Numbered from the stretch's first letter, positions 1 through 11,100 are shown. The stretch is 64,000 bases of DNA from Myxocyprinus asiaticus (GCF_019703515.2 NC_059374.1:19575095-19639094), one strand, 5' to 3'. Numbers and translations: made by a program. Notes: a model not told the origin generated them from the letters alone.

Positions 1-267
1 GTATAGCGATAATTTAACTAGTTTCTCCCCTTTTTAATTATTTTGATTAACAATTAAGATACTCAACCTTCAGGGTAGATTTTGTTTTTATGAGACTCGA
101 TCAGTAACTTGCTATCATTTTTCTCTTGTCAAAGAGTGGTGCCCCGAGAATAGAATTTAATGAGTTAAATTCTATTATTTAATTATTCAATAATTAATAA
201 CAATTAATTATTGATTATTTCTGATAGTAAAACTGATTTAAACAACCAGTAGCACCTACATAATAAT
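1..267 (+). repeat. Probable 3' part of the retroelement's 5' LTR
   Basis: AT-rich non-coding sequence directly upstream of the primer-binding site. A likely LTR end with the usual terminal CA is at 256-260 (CTACA), seven bases before the primer site. A ten-base partial copy of the primer-site sequence (TGGTGCCCCG) lies at 137-146, which may mean a small duplication or a different true LTR boundary. No second LTR copy was found in the window, so the boundary is inferred only. Confidence 0.4.
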
Positions 268-284
268 TGGTGCCCCGTGTGAGG
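268..284 (+). promoter_or_regulatory. tRNA-Met (elongator)-type primer-binding site
   Basis: TGGTGCCCCGTGTGAGG is the complement of the 3' end of vertebrate elongator tRNA-Met (ends CCTCACACGGGGCA plus CCA) as I recall that tRNA; seventeen bases match and the next one differs. In LTR elements this site sits just inside the 5' LTR and primes minus-strand DNA synthesis. Its position upstream of protease, integrase and env remnants fits. Confidence 0.6.
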
Positions 285-1340
285 CACTGATAATTGTTGG
301 CTTCCTCCAATATTCTTGCAAATAACTTCTAAATATTTTAGAGTAGACAAAGGTTTCCCCTCTTGGCTTCCTTTTTCTCCAGGAAGTTCAAACTGCTAAG
401 GCACAAGGCCGTTTGTGGTTGTGAATCATTGCAAGTGTTGTGTTAGTGGTTGCTAGTTTGGTAATAATTCATTACTCCTTCTGTTTGTGTTTGAGAGATT
501 CAGTCACTAGATACTAACAAAGTAGTCTGACGTACTGATAGTCATACTGTGATAAATAACACCTAAATTAGCAGCTCAAGGAACAGTTAATAATACAAAG
601 CAGTTGCTAGTGAGTGACAGGTAAGTGGTTCCCCCTGTGCATACTTTCCTTGGGATAACGACTGGTGCGTCAGTCTTTCCCACAGAGCAATGGGTGTCAT
701 AAGTCGCCACCCTCAAAACTCAGCTAAGGTTTCAGAATTGTTAACTCGTAAAGAGTTCCTATAGGGGTCCACTGGACATTACCCTCTCACCTGTCTAACC
801 AGGGAGATATGAGTTGCCAGTCCCCATCAGTGTCCGGAGCTGAAGCTACCAGGTCAGGTGAGAAAACCTCACTGTCCAACTGGGTCGCTGACCTTCTCCT
901 TGTCTCTAGAGAAGAAAGGAAGGAGCTTAACAGCTACACACAATCTCAGTGTGATGCTGAAATGGCTGCCGTGGTAGATAATGCACACGATCCTCAAGGG
1001 AAGGTAACCACTATCCAGAAGGTAGTTGGTAAACTGTTTCTACTCTACCACTACAAAGCCCAGTTGCAAATAGCAACACTCAAAGGTGAGGTAAAGGCAC
1101 TTTTCCCTCCCAGGGTCAGAAAAAAGAGAAAAAACAGAATCCCTTTCCAAAGAAAAGGAATGTCGGGTTTGTGAAAAACCCCAGACAGTGGAATGGAAAT
1201 AAAGGGAATCACTCGGAGCCTCCTGGAAAGAGTGATCTGAAGCGTCAGCTCAGCCTCATCCAGAAAAGCCTAGCAGACGTGACAAAGCACATTGAAGGGC
1301 CAGACGATGGCCACAAAAAACCCGATGACAGTCCGTCAGT
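285..1340 (+). pseudogene. Retroelement leader and possible gag remnant
   Basis: Bases 285-808 are a non-coding leader. An open frame of 121 codons runs 809-1174 and ends in a basic, Lys/Arg-rich stretch (RVRKKRKNR), which would fit the nucleic-acid-binding end of a Gag. No CCHC zinc knuckle or major homology region is visible, so the gag call rests on position between primer site and protease. The frame closes before the protease begins in another frame. Confidence 0.35.
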
Positions 1341-1950
1341 GTGACTAGGCCCACTCCCCCCTCTTCCCCTAGAGTCTACTTTGTAGGCTGGGAGAAGAAC
1401 ACAGGGAAGACCCAGATGCACCCAGTGGCAGTCATGCCCAATACCCATGCTCTGCTCTTTCAATTCTTGGGAGACCTTGTCCACAAGGGTAATGCCAGAT
1501 GCATATACACCTCAGTGTCAGTAGGAAGGTGTATAGACATCCATGCGTTACTGGACACTGGGTCTGAAATCAGCCTAATGTGCAAGGAGACTTTCGCAGA
1601 AGTCACCACGGCAATGCTCTCTCTTGGTAAACCACTGCAGATGTGAGCCTTGTCAGCTACACACAAAACAGAGCCCCATCACAAAACACGCTTGGTTTGA
1701 TATCACCTTCAAGGAGATGACCCTCAATCATCCCATCTACATCTGTGCTTTTGACACAGAACAACTTTTAATCGGTCACGACCTGCTGGACCGACTGGCC
1801 CCGCTGATTGACTGCCTTCGTGGGCACATGTGGGCCCAGGTCACAACCCCAAATCCGGTCCATCTAGCCCACAGCCATCACGCTTCAGATGACCGAGTCA
1901 CTTATATCCAAGAGTCAGGAGAGACCACTTGTGACACTGTTCTTGAGTAA
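1341..1950 (+). pseudogene. Retropepsin (aspartic protease), frameshifted
   Basis: The first open frame (1341-1646) carries the active-site motif LDTGSEISLM near 1550-1580. The flap and C-terminal half continue in another frame (1624-1950), where LLIGHDLLDRL near 1765 is the hydrophobic C-terminal motif of retropepsins. The shift lies near 1620-1645. In life the enzyme would cleave the element's own polyprotein. The split makes this a relic. Confidence 0.7.
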
Positions 1951-2079
1951 GCACTTTGTCATTACCCAGACATCCAGACTCATCTTGGCTCTGAGCCTCT
2001 TGAGTCATCTGTGACTCCACCGACACCGCCGCTTGGCAGACCCGTGAGCACCCATGAATCATTCCTTTGCTCACTACAA

Positions 2080-2460
2080 AACTCAAACCCAGCTTTGAAC
2101 AGCCCCTGCATAGCTGGAGGCGTGCATGCTAACGGTATCTTTGTACCTGATGTGCTTGTCGTACTCTGGTCTGAAAAGTCTGCCGTTAGTCAAGCTTTGT
2201 ACGACAAGCTGTGTCAGAACAGCTCCTCTCTGTCCTTCATGCACAAAAGTCACCGCCTTCTTTCTGCAGTTACCGCAGAGGCCCATCAAGGCTATTGGGA
2301 TATGTGCTCTTTCCTTTCAAATTGGAAAGAAGAGGTTTACACACTTCATGAGTGTGATTCCCCAACTTGACCCCTCACTCCTCATGGTGGCCGATATCCT
2401 TGTTAGGTTAGGTGCTCTGCTGGACACTGTCAACCAGGTCCTATGGTCTCAGGCAAACAT
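2080..2460 (+). pseudogene. Second retropepsin-like domain lacking the catalytic Asp motif
   Basis: After a proline-rich linker (about 2010-2050) comes WSEKSAVSQALYDKL near 2170-2215, which lines up with DTGSEISLM of the first protease but lacks DTG. About 55 codons later, in another frame, LLMVADILVRLGALLD (near 2378) parallels LLIGHDLLDRLAPLID of the first domain. The spacing between the two motifs resembles that in a retropepsin. I read this as a tandem, probably non-catalytic protease-like domain, itself broken by a frameshift near 2230-2290. Confidence 0.45.
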
Positions 2461-2559
2461 TGAAAACCATCCGGCAGCGGTTGATCCAGAACACATGTTG
2501 TCTGATCAGACCATCCCTCGGGCGTGTCAGGCAGCAAGCGAGTTTGACCTGACTATCCC

Positions 2560-3100
2560 AGCTAGAACTGCAGGTGCCCCTGATGTGAAACTCCCTTTGG
2601 TACTGATGGCCATCAGGTCTACTCCACACCACACCACAGGGGTCACACCCTTTGAAATGATGACTGGGAGGGAAATTACTCTCCCACTGCATCTGCTGTA
2701 CCGTCCAGAAGATGTCAGTGTTGCAACCGCATATACTGCACATCAGTACGTGACCGATTTACGCAAACACCTCCAAACTACGTTTGCTTGGGCCCAAACA
2801 AACCTGGAAACCAGTGTCAAAGGACAAAAGGCCTATTACGATAGGAAAACGTCTGTCCAGGAATATAAAGTAGGTGATACAGTCCTCTACTTCAAGTTCG
2901 CTAAACCGGTGGGAATCGCCAAAAAGTTCCTACCAAGCTGGTCAGGTCCCTTTGAGATTATAGGGAAGCTCTCCCCGGTAGCTTACCGAATCCGGATCTC
3001 GAAGCCAAACCAAACACCAATGTACAAATGGGTCCATTCAAATCAGATCAAACCCTTTGAACAGTCTCCACTCCAAAGGGGAGCGGACCCACAACAATAG
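2560..3100 (+). pseudogene. Integrase C-terminal region (GPF/Y-type), truncated at its 5' side
   Basis: The frame from 2126 to 3100 carries the end of the integrase core (LMAIRSTPHHTTGVTPFEM and GREITLP, near 2600-2690), then YYDRKT near 2835 and a C-terminal module with VGDTVLYF and SWSGPFEIIGKLSP (about 2870-2975). Integrases of Gypsy elements and gammaretrovirus-like viruses share this order and the GPF/Y module. The zinc finger and DDE catalytic core are missing. The frame itself stays open to TAG at 3098. Confidence 0.8.
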
Positions 3101-3207
3101 TGTCTCTTGTAGTTGGGTGTAGCATGTTTTACTCATATATTAGCATGCACTAACACTTAAGACTACTCCAGCAAAAACAAGGTAACGAGACTCTTGTATG
3201 TTTCAGG

Positions 3208-4617
3208 ATGAAATTCCTTTGGATCCTTGGCATCTTCCTCAACCTACAGCTCATACAAGCCAATGAGGTGGTAGAAACCGGCCCGCCAACCGGTATTGTC
3301 CTACAGGAGACCCCTGGACTATTAATCACCCATTGCCACCTCTACACCCAAAGAATATACATTCATTTAGACACTTGGGATGTGTATCACAAACACATCC
3401 AGTTACCTCCACAGATGACGGAGGGCAGGGTAAGCAGAACCCAAACCCAGGACACAGTTGAACATGCCAAATTGACAACTGTCCACATCCTAGAACAATT
3501 GCAGAAATTCCTAGGCACAGAGGAAGAACTCAGTGGGAATAAATGACCAAAGCGGTTCCTCGGTGGCCTGCTATTAGCAGCATCGGCCATTGGTTCCCTG
3601 ATCTCTATTGGCCTTTAAGCTGCCAACTCCATCATTCATGAACTTAATAAGGAAATGCCAGAAATCAAAGAGAAACTCCTGTTACAACAAGAACAATTAC
3701 AGGATTTGGGTAAAACCCTGCAGGGTACCATACTCACTGTAAACATGCATTCTGCAATTCTAAATAACACTTTGCATGCTCTGGATGCCTTGTCAGAAGT
3801 TGTGAGATCAGACATAACATATGTGCGAATGGTTAGCGATCTAATGCATGACCTTGTGAGGGAAATTAGCACGTCAGTTAACAGCCTGAGTGGTGGAAAG
3901 ATCCCATCCTACCTAGTTCCCCTAAACATGGTTGAACAAATCCTAAGATCGGCCACTACCACTGTTGTGCAAACTTCTCAGATACATCTGGCATACAGCC
4001 TTGGCAGTGCAATCCCCATCCATGTAAATCCTCAGAACCTAGAGATAGAATTTATCCTTAACGTACCCATTATAGAGAAACAGAATGTTTACCGACTAAA
4101 ATCTATATTGAATGTTGGGTTTTGGAAGAATAATGTACATGTACATATCAAAACACCATCTGTGCTCGCCTACCACGATGATGACCCCTCTCTCTACCTT
4201 ATTCCCAATCTGAACATGTGTACGAACACCAAGGACATACATTGGGTTTGCCCCAGCAACCCCTTTATCAGAGATATAACCGACCACCTGTGCGGTCTGA
4301 GGGCTGACACCCCAGAGCAAAAATGCCAGGCTAGTATGTCTGTTAAAGACGAAGGGACAGAATCTAGGGTAGAAAGAGCTGGTAGTCGATGGCTTGTCAG
4401 TACTTCTGCCACCGAGATCCTAATGTCATATGACCGTCATGACACAAACACTAATATAGCCAACATTGTCCTCCACCATCTCAGTCCAGAGAGACATGAT
4501 TCAGAGATTGAGATGATGGACTCATTCAGAGGCCACAACCTCACTATTGACGACAAGTCCTGCCCATGGACCCAGTCTCAAACACCATTGGTCGTTATCT
4601 GGGCAGATTTAGTTTAG
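3208..4617 (+). pseudogene. Env-like fusion glycoprotein, two in-frame stops, truncated
   Basis: An ATG at 3208 opens onto a hydrophobic signal-peptide-like start (about residues 1-18). The same frame continues to 4617, interrupted by TGA at 3544-3546 and TAA at 3616-3618. Between those stops lies KRFLGG followed by an Ala/Gly/Ile-rich stretch, which looks like a furin-type cleavage site with fusion peptide. The part after 3655 starts with a heptad-like coiled coil (KEKLLLQQEQLQDLGKTL) and includes Cys-rich ectodomain sequence. No transmembrane anchor is present before the stop at 4615-4617. The family is recognised from layout only. It is an old, non-functional copy. Confidence 0.65.
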
Positions 4618-4736
4618 AAACTGTGATTTTTTCTTGCGCAACTAAATCTTATATTTGATTCTAAATGCTGATGTTTTGAGTATATTTGTATGTTAAACTG
4701 CTCGCTGTTTGCTGCTTTGAGTTGGGAGATTTGGTC

Positions 4737-5860
4737 TCGATGACAGCGCGCCTCACGAACGAGCGTGTGCAATCGGTGCTGAACTGTCTGAAGGCGTTCA
4801 GATGGAGGACAGCCGTTCCACTGAAACTTTTTCAGAGGCTCCTGGGGCATATGGCATCCTCAGCAGTGGCCACACTGCTCGGGTTGATGCATATGAGACC
4901 GCTTCAGCACTGGCTTCAGACTCGATCCTGAGATGGGCATGGCACCACGGGACACATCGTGTGGCCATCACGCTGATCTGTCGCCACCTCTTCAGTCCTT
5001 GGACTGACCTTGCATTTCTAAGGGAAGGGGTTCCCCTAGAGCAGGTCTCCAGGCATGTCGTGGTTACAACAGGTGCCTCCAAGATGGGCTGGGGCGCCGT
5101 ATGCAACGGGCACACAGCTGCCAGCTCCTGGACTGGCCCGTGGCTGCGTTGGCACATCAACTGCCTAGAGTTGTTGGCAGTACTGCTCGCCCTGCGGAGG
5201 TTCCGGCCATTGATCCAGGGCAAGCACATGTTGGTCCGGACGGACAACACAGCGACGGTAGCATACATCAACCGTCAAGGCGCTCTATGCTCCCGTTGCA
5301 TGTCACAACTCGCCCGCCGTCTCCTCCTCTGGAGTCAGCAGTGCCTCAAGTCGCTATGAGCCACTCACATCACGGGCGACCTCAACACTGCAGCGGACGT
5401 GCTGTCACATCAGGTTACCCTCAGGGGAGAGTGGAAATCCCACCCTCAGGTGATCCAGCTGATTTGGAGTCAATTTGGTCGAGCACAGGTAGACCTGTTT
5501 GCTTCCTGGGAATCCTCCCACTGCCCGCTTTGGTACGCCCTGACCAAGGCACCCCTCAGTATAGATGCGCTGGCACACAGCTGACCCCCTGGACTATGCA
5601 AATACGCGTTTCCCCCAGTGAGCCTACTTGCACAGACCCTGTGCAAGGTCAGGGAGGACGAGGAGCAGATCATCCTTGTAGCACCCTACTGGCCCACCCA
5701 GACGTGGTTCTCGGATCTCACACTCCTCGTGACAGCCCCCTCCCGGCGAATTCCCCTGAGGAAGGACCATCTTTCTCAGGGATGGAGCACCATCTGGCAT
5801 CCACGACCAGACCTCTGGAATCTCCACATCTGGCCCCTGGATGGGACGTGGAAGGCCTAA
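4737..5860 (+). pseudogene. DIRS1-like RT end and RNase H
   Basis: The frame starting near 4737 (ARLTNERVQSVLNCLKAF, then GHMASSAVATLLGL) matches the conserved region after the RT catalytic core of DIRS-like elements. The frame shifts near 4920, and RNase H follows: TTGASKMGWGAV (first acidic motif replaced by TTGAS), CLELLAVLLAL (E motif) and VRTDNTATVAYINRQGA (D motif), about 5060-5280. A TGA at 5357 interrupts it. The same frame resumes (ADVLSH, then VDLFAS near 5490) and ends at 5858-5860. Confidence 0.75.
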
Positions 5861-6648
5861 GTGGCCTACCACCCACGGTGGTAGACACGATCACTCAGGC
5901 TAGGGCTCCCTCTACGGGGCGCCTATATGCCTTGAAGTGGCGTCTGTTCGCTAAGTGGTGTTCTTCCCGACGCGAAGACCCCCAGTGATGTGCAGTCCTT
6001 TGAGGTCTACAGGGAGCTCCCTTTGAGCCCTTGGAGTCAGCTGAGCATAAGGCACTCTCTTTGAAGACTGCCCTCCTGACTGCGCTCACTTCCATCAAAA
6101 GGGTAGGGGACCTGCAGGCATTCTCTGTCAACGAATCATGCCTGGAGTTCGGTCCAGGTTACTGTCACGTGATCCTGAGACCCCGATCGGGCTATGTGCC
6201 CAAGGTTTCCATGACCCCTTTTAGGGTTCAGGTGGTGAACCTGCAAGCACTGCCCCAGGAGGAGGCAGACCCAGCCTTGGCGTTGCTGTGTCCGGTGCGA
6301 GCTTTACGCATTTATTTGGATCGCATGCAGAGCTTTAGAAGCTCCAAGCAGCTCTTTGTCTGCTTTGGTGGACAGCGGAAAGGAAGCGCTGTCTCCAAAC
6401 AGAGGATCGCCCACTGGGTCATTGACGCCATCGCAATGGCATATTAGGCTCAGGATGTGCCACCCCCTGCGGGGTTACGAGCCCACTCTACCAGGAGTGT
6501 GGCGGCCTCCTGGGCCCTGGCCAGTGGCGCCTCTTTGGCAGATATCTGCAGAGCAGCGGGCTGGGCAGCACCCAACACCTTTGCGAGGTTCTACAATCTC
6601 CCGGTTGAGCCAGTCTCATCCCGTGTATTGGCAGGCACGAGCAGGTAA
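5840..6648 (+). pseudogene. DIRS1-like tyrosine recombinase
   Basis: The reading frame starts near 5880 (TITQARAPSTGRLYALKW, SAM-like N-terminal domain), is cut by TGA at 5986-5988, resumes 6031-6447, is cut by TAG at 6445-6447 and resumes 6457-6648. Catalytic landmarks are visible in order: Arg in TSIKRVGDLQ (about 6090), HSTRS (His-x-x-Arg, about 6483), AAGW (about 6560) and FARFYNL with the nucleophilic Tyr (about 6590). All pieces are in one frame, so two nonsense changes are the main damage. It would catalyse strand exchange in cDNA integration. Confidence 0.8.
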
Positions 6649-6780
6649 GTTCCGGGACAGCTGGCTGGGTGTACCGCATGCGCATTTTTTTCAAAATAGC
6701 AGAGGTGTTTGGGGCTCCCAAGAGTGACCCCTAGTGTCACTACATCGACACAACGTCTCATTCCCTCCATCAGGGTTTCA

Positions 6781-9395
6781 CTGCCTTTTGCAAAGTTTAA
6801 AAACATTGATAGATAATTCTAAATATCTGCAAAAATATTAGAATGATAAGATATATGAATTAATATATAAGAAGATATAAGATATAAGCTATAAGAAGTA
6901 ATAATTCACAATGAGCTGGTAAGTGCAAAAGATATACAGTGCTCAACCACTAACAAAAATAACGGAATAATGTCAATACATGCATAAATCAGTTTAAGAA
7001 CCTTTTTGGCATAAATGTTTCTTTGGAGTTGAGTAAAGAATGATTGTGCTTTGTTGTCAGAAAGAACAGGAAAGATGGACGATGTCAGGTTCAGTCATAT
7101 ATATTTCTTGAGGAACTTTTATTTTGACACCATAATACATATTACACAGTTAGCTTGCTGACGATTGAGATGCTGAGGGTCCAAGTGTAATGCATGCGTT
7201 TTCTAATTTTTCAAGGAATAAGCCCAACACCATGTTTGGTGTAAATCAAGGTGTTGACATTTAAATGAGAAATGATGGTGACATGTAAGAAAAAGGTCAA
7301 GGAAAAATTGAGAGTTGACTTTTGTGATGTCAGAACACCTCTCAAAAACATTGCACCATCTAATGACTTTGTGTAATTAGTGACCTTGGGGAGTCACATG
7401 ACTGTATTAGCATAGTTGTTTTGACAGCTTTTAAAACATTTGTGGTCACAGCATTTTTCGTGTGTGAGCCAAGCTTACATTTAAAAAAAACAAAAAGAGG
7501 GAAATAACTTTGTACCAGTGCTAAACCTTTTACAGATGTTGAAAAGATATGATAGTCTTTGTGTGTACTAGCTGAGTACTAAAATTATTATTATTTATGA
7601 GAACTTAAAGGTGCACTCAGTATTTTTTCATCATTAAAATTTTTTTCAAATATAAAGAAATGCTTAGTAGTTTTCAAAAATGTGTTTACATGAGATGAAA
7701 ACTCATCTCATCTCACCTCACTTTTAGAAAACTTTAAAATAAAATCAGCTGTTTGGCCGACATAGTGCTGTCACAATTACTGGATTTAATTTGATAAAAA
7801 AATTCCTTGATTACAAAATTGCTAAATCGAAAATAAGGTGGACGAGGGTCTGAACACAATGACAAGAGGTGTCAGCTGTGTAAGAGCAACTTACTTTAGA
7901 TTTGAAAAACAATTTAGTTGTCTGTTGACCTGAAAAACCATAACATCACTTCAGCAATGCAACAGCACTTGAATAGAAGACATGTAGTTTTTACAGACCT
8001 GCCAGCAGGGCCACGTGGCAACAGCGGGGCCCCGGGGGATGAGGGGCGTTTGCGGGAGGATGCACATGTAAACAAATTCAGTGGGAGACGGTGGTTGCGT
8101 TCGTAACCAAAGGTATCTCTCTTGTTGCCTCGCTGCCCTATCAGTCAATGACTCAACAGACAGCATTTGCGTACGAAGATACCTCCCGAAACTGGTTTTG
8201 GACAGGCTACTGAGGCAGCAAAAAGTCACATCGTTGTTAGGATACCAGCAAATGATTATTGCCATCTTGTGTCCACTAAAGGTAACGCATCTGCATCATT
8301 CATCCAACCGAACCACAATGGTCTAATAATCTAGAACAAAATCAAGAGAGTTTTGGCAATAACCAAGTGTATATTCCATAATTACAATACTACTTTCTCG
8401 CTAGAAATGGAATCAAAAGTTGGAAAAGTGGGGAAAAAAGTACATTATACACAAATTGACTATCAATCGCCTCTTCAGCCGCCTTTTTTTTTTCAGCTCA
8501 ACCATTGTGGATCCGCACAACAGTATTGTGGGATTTCATAGGCAGCGAAGGATAGATATCTATGCTGCCTTCAAAAATCGATCAGATGAAGGTATCTCAG
8601 TAGACAGGATGTGATACGAACATTGGATTCCGATGTGCCTTGGTCCCTTCCTACCACCGTATACAGCCTCTGGAGGCAGCATTTTCCTGATTTCGGATGC
8701 AGCCAGTGATATAAAGACATGGTACGCAACAGCGAAAACCGTCCGTGTAGTGCATGGTCATACAGTAAAAGCGTTCTGCCATTTTACATGTTACATGGCA
8801 AGCGACAAGCTTTTAGGAAAACTTCTAACCGGCTGCTAAACACCTTCTTACTGCCATTGGTCCATGTCACCGATAGGTGTGACCTGAAGCTCCAACTACT
8901 ACTTTACGTTTTTCAGTCAGTATTCAACATGAACACACTGGCATGCAAGACCATGTCATGCAATTGTTTTTGTTTTTGTTTAATTATTCTACAAAAGGAA
9001 TCAAATCTGCTCAAGTACTCTGAAATGCCCATTCACTCATGTGCAGTCAGAAAAACCATTCACATATCTGCCCAAAGTAAAATATGCCTCTATCACCATT
9101 CTTTTGTCTGTATTAAACCTATCTTTAGAGTAGTATCAGTGTCATCATATATTACAATAACAGAGTGTAATCGGTGCATATTATGGCCACGTATAGCATG
9201 TTAGCGCATAAGCATCATGAATTCAGAATGTAAACAAGACAAATTAAAAATGTTCTACTGCATATATATTACTTTAAACCATCATCGAGTGGTTAAAACA
9301 GCTTCTTTTATTGACCTCATGTGAATTCTACACATAGAATGAGGCATAAATTCATTGATAGCTAATTTTAATGTCAAATTAGTTAAGGTTATATT
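6781..9395. other. Non-coding, repeat-like DNA without a recognised gene
   Basis: AT-rich sequence. Open frames such as 8081-8326 and 8719-9204 (161 codons) show no domain, no coding bias I can defend and no partner exon. A GC-richer block at about 8000-8330 looks like part of a mobile element but has no ends I could define. Confidence 0.5.
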
Positions 9396-9606
9396 CCCAT
9401 ACAAAAAAATCTAAATTAGCCGCAAACTTGCTGCAAATTTGCAGCTCTTTATTTTCACATGCAAATGAGCTTGTGATTCGCTGCAAATATTTGCCGGAAA
9501 TTTGCCGCAAATGTTTGCCAGAAGCTCTTCACCGGTAGTGGGAAACCTCTGGCAAACCTTTGCAAACAATGGAAAATTTGCAGTAAACTCTCAGTTTTTG
9601 TAAGGG
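9396..9606. repeat. Short MITE-like repeat with CCC(A/T)TACAAAAA termini
   Basis: CCCATACAAAAAA at 9396 is inverted at the right end (TTTTTGTAAGGG, ending 9606); 11 of 13 bases match. The interior is rich in repeated GCAAAtttGC-type words (GCTGCAAATTTGCAGC at about 9430). No coding capacity. Superfamily not assigned. Confidence 0.45.
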
Positions 9607-10539
9607 TTTAAATGCACTTCTAAAAGCCTCCCACAGTGGTGTGACCGGTGTCTCAATGTTCGCAAACAGTATACCTTTGCTCAGCTGTTTAGAACTACTT
9701 TTTACCCCTGAACAAAGAATGAAGAAGAACTTTTCCGGGCGTATATTGGGACCTCAGCGTTTGGATTGTGGGTGGTAAGGGTTGGCTGTGTTTAATTTAT
9801 TCTGTTGTAATGATCTTCTAAACCAATTAAAAGCTTTTTGGCTTTATTCTATGGGCTAATTAAAAGATGACTGGACCATGTTTCTTTAAAGATTTTCTCT
9901 CAGACTCAAGTCTACACTTGCAGAAAAGCTAGATTCTAAATTCTGTCAAATGCAGCAAAGATGTGTAGCACTGAAATGTCATGAAAAGCCCTAACAGCAC
10001 TTAATTATGTCAAGTCTGAAAGGACATTGAGAGAAGTGAATGACTGAGTGCTCTCCAAAAAAATCCAAAACACAGTGAAAAGAGTTTGCAGAATCACTCC
10101 CCCGAGCGCCCAATTAGAATATGATGGATGAAGGACCTAAATGAAAACAGCAACCCTATTATTTTCAGCATAGCATGGACTGGAATGTCACTGGTCAATA
10201 AGGGTCTTATAGCAACTCCAGTGTAGTTCTGCACTTGATTAATGAGTCAGTCCTGTCATGTTGAGAAAGGTTTTGAAATACCACTTCAATATACGTGTAT
10301 GTGAAAAACAGTCTTCCAAGCTCTCCCAGGAATCATTGGGAAACACCTGAGCACTACAGTGACCACATTTGCAACTGCAGCCAGCTGGTGTGGGAGTGTG
10401 GTGGTACAATGGAAATAGTTTATGTATTTGAATAAAAAATTAATGTGTGATGCTGTACCGGTGCAATATTATTTGCAAAACTGGTGTGAACTGTTTACTA
10501 TGTCACTTAGGAGAAGATTGGGTAATCTTCCCTTTTCTG
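9607..10539. other. Non-coding, no feature recognised
   Basis: AT-rich sequence with only short open frames. I see no repeats with definable ends and no RNA gene. Confidence 0.5.
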
Positions 10540-10741
10540 AATAAAGTTATAGCAGTTTTACAACTTCATTGCCATGACGATGTAATGTCAACAAACCCTA
10601 AAACCCTAAAATGACTGTAAAAATGACTTTACAGCTCAAATAATACATGAGTTTTAACAGAAAAATGTATGTGCTTTTATAAAATTAAAAGCTTCACATG
10701 TCTGCCTTTAAATCCTCCAAAAATTGGCCCCATTCACTTCC

Positions 10742-11080
10742 TGTCACATATTCCCTGTTTTTTGTATTGATTTATATGTTGAAATTCTTGTTTAGTTCCC
10801 ATGTTTCTGTTTCCTGTTAGTTTGTAGTCCTTTTGTAGTTTCATTTTATGATTTGCTTTCCCTTGATTGTTTCCACTGGTGTTCCTCTTTCCCTTGTTTG
10901 CCCCTGTGTATTTAAGCCCTTGTTTTCCTTGTTTCCTTTGTCAGTCTTTACATGTATTGTGCTGTGCTCTGTACGTTTGTTCCCTGTGTTTTGTTTCTTT
11001 ATGTTCTGAGTTACCTGGTTTACTTTTGTGTTATTAAAGACGCTGCATTTAGATCCTCCATTCTCTCCTGACTCATTACA
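10742..11080 (+). repeat. Left LTR of the compact element
   Basis: Begins TGTCACATATTCCC and ends CTCATTACA. It contains ATTAAA at about 11032-11037, a plausible polyadenylation signal near the R/U5 border, and a TATTTAAG word near 10910 that could serve as TATA box. Both are shared with the right LTR region. Confidence 0.75.
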
Positions 11081-11100
11081 GAAAGACTGACCCTTCCGAA

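Larger units (their letters stand above)
1..4700 (+). mobile_element. Decayed env-bearing LTR retroelement / endogenous retrovirus, internally deleted
   Basis: The order along the plus strand is LTR end, primer-binding site, possible gag remnant, retropepsin, second retropepsin-like domain, integrase C-terminus and env-like frame. This is the order of a retrovirus or an env-carrying Ty3/Gypsy element. Reverse transcriptase, RNase H and the integrase catalytic core are absent: protease-like sequence ends near 2460 and integrase sequence begins near 2560. The frame changes between segments (809 frame 2, 1341 frame 0, 1624 frame 1, 2126 frame 2, 3208 frame 1) and the env-like frame has internal stops, so the copy is dead. 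The left LTR is cut by the window edge and no right LTR is seen; a DIRS-like element follows from about 4715. The GPF/Y-type integrase tail fits both Gypsy and gammaretrovirus-like lineages, so the class is left open. Confidence 0.75.
4715..6780 (+). mobile_element. DIRS1-like tyrosine-recombinase retrotransposon, 5'-truncated
   Basis: Only the 3' part is present: the end of the reverse transcriptase, RNase H and the downstream region, then the tyrosine recombinase, ending in short sequence around AGTGACCCCTAGTGTCACT (6722-6740), a short inverted repeat typical of such termini. DIRS elements integrate with a tyrosine recombinase rather than a DDE integrase. The left break joins env-like sequence of the neighbouring retroelement. 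Stops and one frameshift show that it is inactive. Confidence 0.85.

Noticed and set aside
5101..5988. 295-codon plus-strand frame
   Set aside because: Most of it is an alternative frame across DIRS RNase H; only its last part (from about 5880) is the true recombinase start.
8719..9204. 161-codon plus-strand frame
   Set aside because: No domain, no splice partner, composition like the surrounding non-coding DNA.
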